DNA of 6,791 bases, from the NCBI GenBank assembly GCA_945870545.1, contig CAMBTF010000093.1, positions 1-6,791 on the forward strand, written 5' to 3'. The notes under the pieces were generated by a model. It did no database searches, was not told where the DNA came from, and saw only the letters and a program-made list of their open reading frames with translations. The first letter of the stretch is position 1. Each line of letters starts with the position of its first letter. Both the position numbers and the translations under genes were made by a program. This stretch comes from Akkermansia muciniphila (lineage in GTDB: Bacteria; Verrucomicrobiota; Verrucomicrobiia; Verrucomicrobiales; Akkermansiaceae). Shown in pieces: positions 5,283-6,791 of the stretch.

Positions 5283-6791
5283 TCAAACGGCGGTGATGCC
5301 TTCCAGATGCAAAACGGGAGTCCTCGCTTCGTTCGATTTCACCAGATCGAGCGTAAGGATGATCTGCCAGTCGTTGAGGTCTTCGGGGTCGATGAGGGTT
5401 TGGCGGATGGTGAGGCCGTCCTCGGAAATGACCGTATGGCGGGTGTTGCGGGCTTCGGGGTCGAGGCGGATGTGGTGGCGGGCGGCGTGGTAGGTATTGA
5501 GCTGCTGGAGCAGGCGCTCGTTGGACCAGGGTTTGCCATCGCCGTCCTCGCGAGCGATGAGTCCGAGGGCGGCTTCCGTGTCGTAGCGGGAGAGCGCGGT
5601 GACGAGGGTGAGAATGTAGTTGCGGAGGTGGCGGTGAAACGCGGCTTTATTCTTCGTGTAGGGGATTGATGATTGAAGATTGTTGATTGCTGATTTTTGA
5701 TCTTCAATTTGAGATTTGAGATTTGAAATTTGAGTTTTTCCACTCATCGCCTGCCACTCATCTAACAGGCTGGAGTCGGTGTGGCGGACGATGAGTTCGA
5801 GGAAGGATTCGGCTTCGTGGAGGTGCTCGGTTTTCGCGTGATCGGGGACGGTTTGGGCGAGGACTTTGTAAACCTCGCCGAGGTGGCGGAGCAGGACGGC
5901 TTCGGCGCGCTCGATCTTGTAGGTTTTCACGTAGTCCTCGAAGGACTGGTAGTTTTCGATCATCTCGCGGGCGATGGTCTTGGGCCGCACGTTTTCGCTG
6001 CCAAGGTAGGGGTGGCGGAGCTTGAAGGCGTTGTAGGTGGTGTAGATGAACTCCGCGCCGGGCTTGGGGTGCTCGACTTGCTCTAACAATTCGATGCGGG
6101 CGTCGAACTCCATGCCCTCGTCCTTGAGGCGCGCCATGAGCTCGGATTTCAGGAGATCGACCTGTTTGCGGAGGACGATGTCGGGGTTTTCTAAAATGGA
6201 CTCGATGAGGGAGATGACGTTGAGGGCGTAGTCTTCGGCTGCCGGGTCGAGCTGCGGGATGGCGTCGAGCAGGTAGAGGCTGAGGGCGTGGTTGATCGAG
6301 AAATCCTCGGGCAGCGAGACATCGACGACGACTTTCTGCGGGCCGGTGCGTTGGGCGGGTGGGATGATGTGGAGGATCTTCGCGCCGATGAGGCCCCGGA
6401 AGAGTTTGAAGGCGTGCTTTTTGAGAGCCTTCTTTTTGGAGGGAGGTTCGTGGCTGTCGTCGATGATTCGTTTCAACGCGGCGCAACCGTCCTCGTTGGT
6501 GCGGGAGAGGACGTTGAGGAGCGTGTGATGAAAGACGGAGAAACTGGAGACGAGCGGCTCGGGCGGGGCGGTCTGGAGTTTCGCGAAGGTCTGCTCGTCC
6601 CAGTGGACGAAGCCTTTTTCCGGCGGCTTGCGTTTTTCGAAAGACTTCTTCTTGTTCGTGGCGGCTTTCGCGGCGAGGCGGAGGTTCTCGATGATGTGCT
6701 CGGGAGCCTGCGCGACGACGTAGCCGGTGGTGTCGAAGCCGCGTCGCCCGGCACGGCCGACGATCTGGCGGAAATCGCGGACTGCCAGGAT
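5283..6791 (-). CDS. Ski2-like DEAD/DEAH-box RNA helicase with C-terminal DUF3516 domain, 5' end outside the window
   Basis: The frame is open from the right edge of the window to a TGA at 5283-5285, giving the last 502 residues of a longer protein. Visible residues 9-18 are QIVGRAGRRG, motif VI of superfamily 2 helicases, which contacts ATP through its arginines. Everything after it matches the DUF3516 arrangement: KRKPPEKGFVHWDEQTF at 53-69, PEPLVSSFSVFHHTLLNVL at 77-95, SSLLDEW at 340-346, a C-terminal RLDPEAR, and DPEDLNDWQI near 468. The missing N-terminal part should hold the Walker A and DExH motifs. The family is presumed to unwind or remodel RNA in the cytoplasm; its exact role is not established. 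Residues about 351-380 are an insert encoded by an AT-rich repeat that looks foreign in this GC-rich gene. A TTG at 6476 is not the start, because conserved domain sequence continues upstream without a stop. The gene converges on the dioxygenase. Confidence 0.92.
   Translation of the reverse strand: MLAVRDFRQIVGRAGRRGFDTTGYVVAQAPEHIIENLRLAAKAATNKKKSFEKRKPPEKGFVHWDEQTFAKLQTAPPEPLVSSFSVFHHTLLNVLSRTNEDGCAALKRIIDDSHEPPSKKKALKKHAFKLFRGLIGAKILHIIPPAQRTGPQKVVVDVSLPEDFSINHALSLYLLDAIPQLDPAAEDYALNVISLIESILENPDIVLRKQVDLLKSELMARLKDEGMEFDARIELLEQVEHPKPGAEFIYTTYNAFKLRHPYLGSENVRPKTIAREMIENYQSFEDYVKTYKIERAEAVLLRHLGEVYKVLAQTVPDHAKTEHLHEAESFLELIVRHTDSSLLDEWQAMSGKTQISNLKSQIEDQKSAINNLQSSIPYTKNKAAFHRHLRNYILTLVTALSRYDTEAALGLIAREDGDGKPWSNERLLQQLNTYHAARHHIRLDPEARNTRHTVISEDGLTIRQTLIDPEDLNDWQIILTLDLVKSNEARTPVLHLEGITAV
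5664..5739. repeat. AT-rich degenerate repeat inserted in-frame in the helicase gene
   Basis: About 76 bases are strikingly AT-rich within a GC-rich gene. They are built from short imperfect repeats: on the plus strand GAGATTT occurs in tandem (GAGATTTGAGATTTGAAATTTGAG), beside ATTGATGATTGAAGATTGTTGATTG. Read on the minus strand in the helicase frame they give QISNLKSQIEDQKSAINNLQ, polar and helix-prone. Similar CAAATCTCAAATCTCAAAT blocks are, as I recall, dispersed in many environmental bacterial genomes, usually between genes. Here the block keeps the frame open, so it is either a neutral in-frame insertion or a domesticated linker. Confidence 0.75.

Noticed and set aside
5339..5743. A 134-codon minus-strand frame beginning with a KLKFQISNLKLKIKN-type peptide
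   Set aside because: It is the AT-rich repeat read in a second frame, followed by Ser/Thr/Pro-rich out-of-frame helicase sequence; no ribosome site.
6476..6476. The helicase fragment starting at the TTG at 6476 as an independent gene
   Set aside because: The same frame continues without a stop to the window edge and contains helicase motif VI and the beginning of DUF3516, so the gene is longer and cut by the window.
5758..6486. A 242-codon minus-strand frame over the helicase gene
   Set aside because: The translation is dominated by Arg, Pro and His, typical of a shifted frame in a GC-rich gene, and the overlapping frame carries the DUF3516 motifs.

Overview
The window looks like chromosomal DNA from a Verrucomicrobiota bacterium, probably the Verrucomicrobiales/Akkermansiaceae side. 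Three things point there: a TPR-plus-secretin protein of the Akkermansia Amuc_1098 type, a DUF3516-type RNA helicase, and weak or absent Shine-Dalgarno sequences before most genes. This assignment is inference from recognised families; no database search was run.

Left part (9-4004, minus strand): a two-gene operon read right to left. The first gene encodes an exported outer-membrane secretin with N-terminal TPRs. After 24 bases comes a single-pass inner-membrane protein of 510 residues with a basic cytoplasmic tail and a large periplasmic part. Together they look like the outer pore and an envelope-spanning partner of a type IV pilus-like or type II secretion-like machine. The remaining components are not in the window and may lie beyond its left edge.

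Middle (4005-5282): a 306-base non-coding stretch upstream of the secretin, then a plus-strand patchwork. It begins with a 32-codon reading frame resembling the first residues of a MazG-like nucleotide pyrophosphohydrolase that stops abruptly. Next is an intact 2-oxoglutarate/Fe(II) dioxygenase of the SM-20/PHD2 type without an ATG start. Last is a 54-codon open tail that reads like the C-terminus of an unidentified protein. An intact gene between two gene stumps suggests a recombination scar.

Right part (5283-6791, minus strand): the C-terminal 502 residues of a Ski2-like superfamily 2 helicase with a DUF3516 domain. Its 5' end lies outside the window. It carries an in-frame AT-rich repeat of about 76 bases that appears to be a dispersed genomic repeat read through as a short coiled-coil-like insert.

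I saw no tRNA, rRNA, CRISPR array, insertion sequence or prophage gene. I did not find a complete new multi-gene system. The most unusual features are the patchwork at 4317-5280 and the repeat inside the helicase gene.
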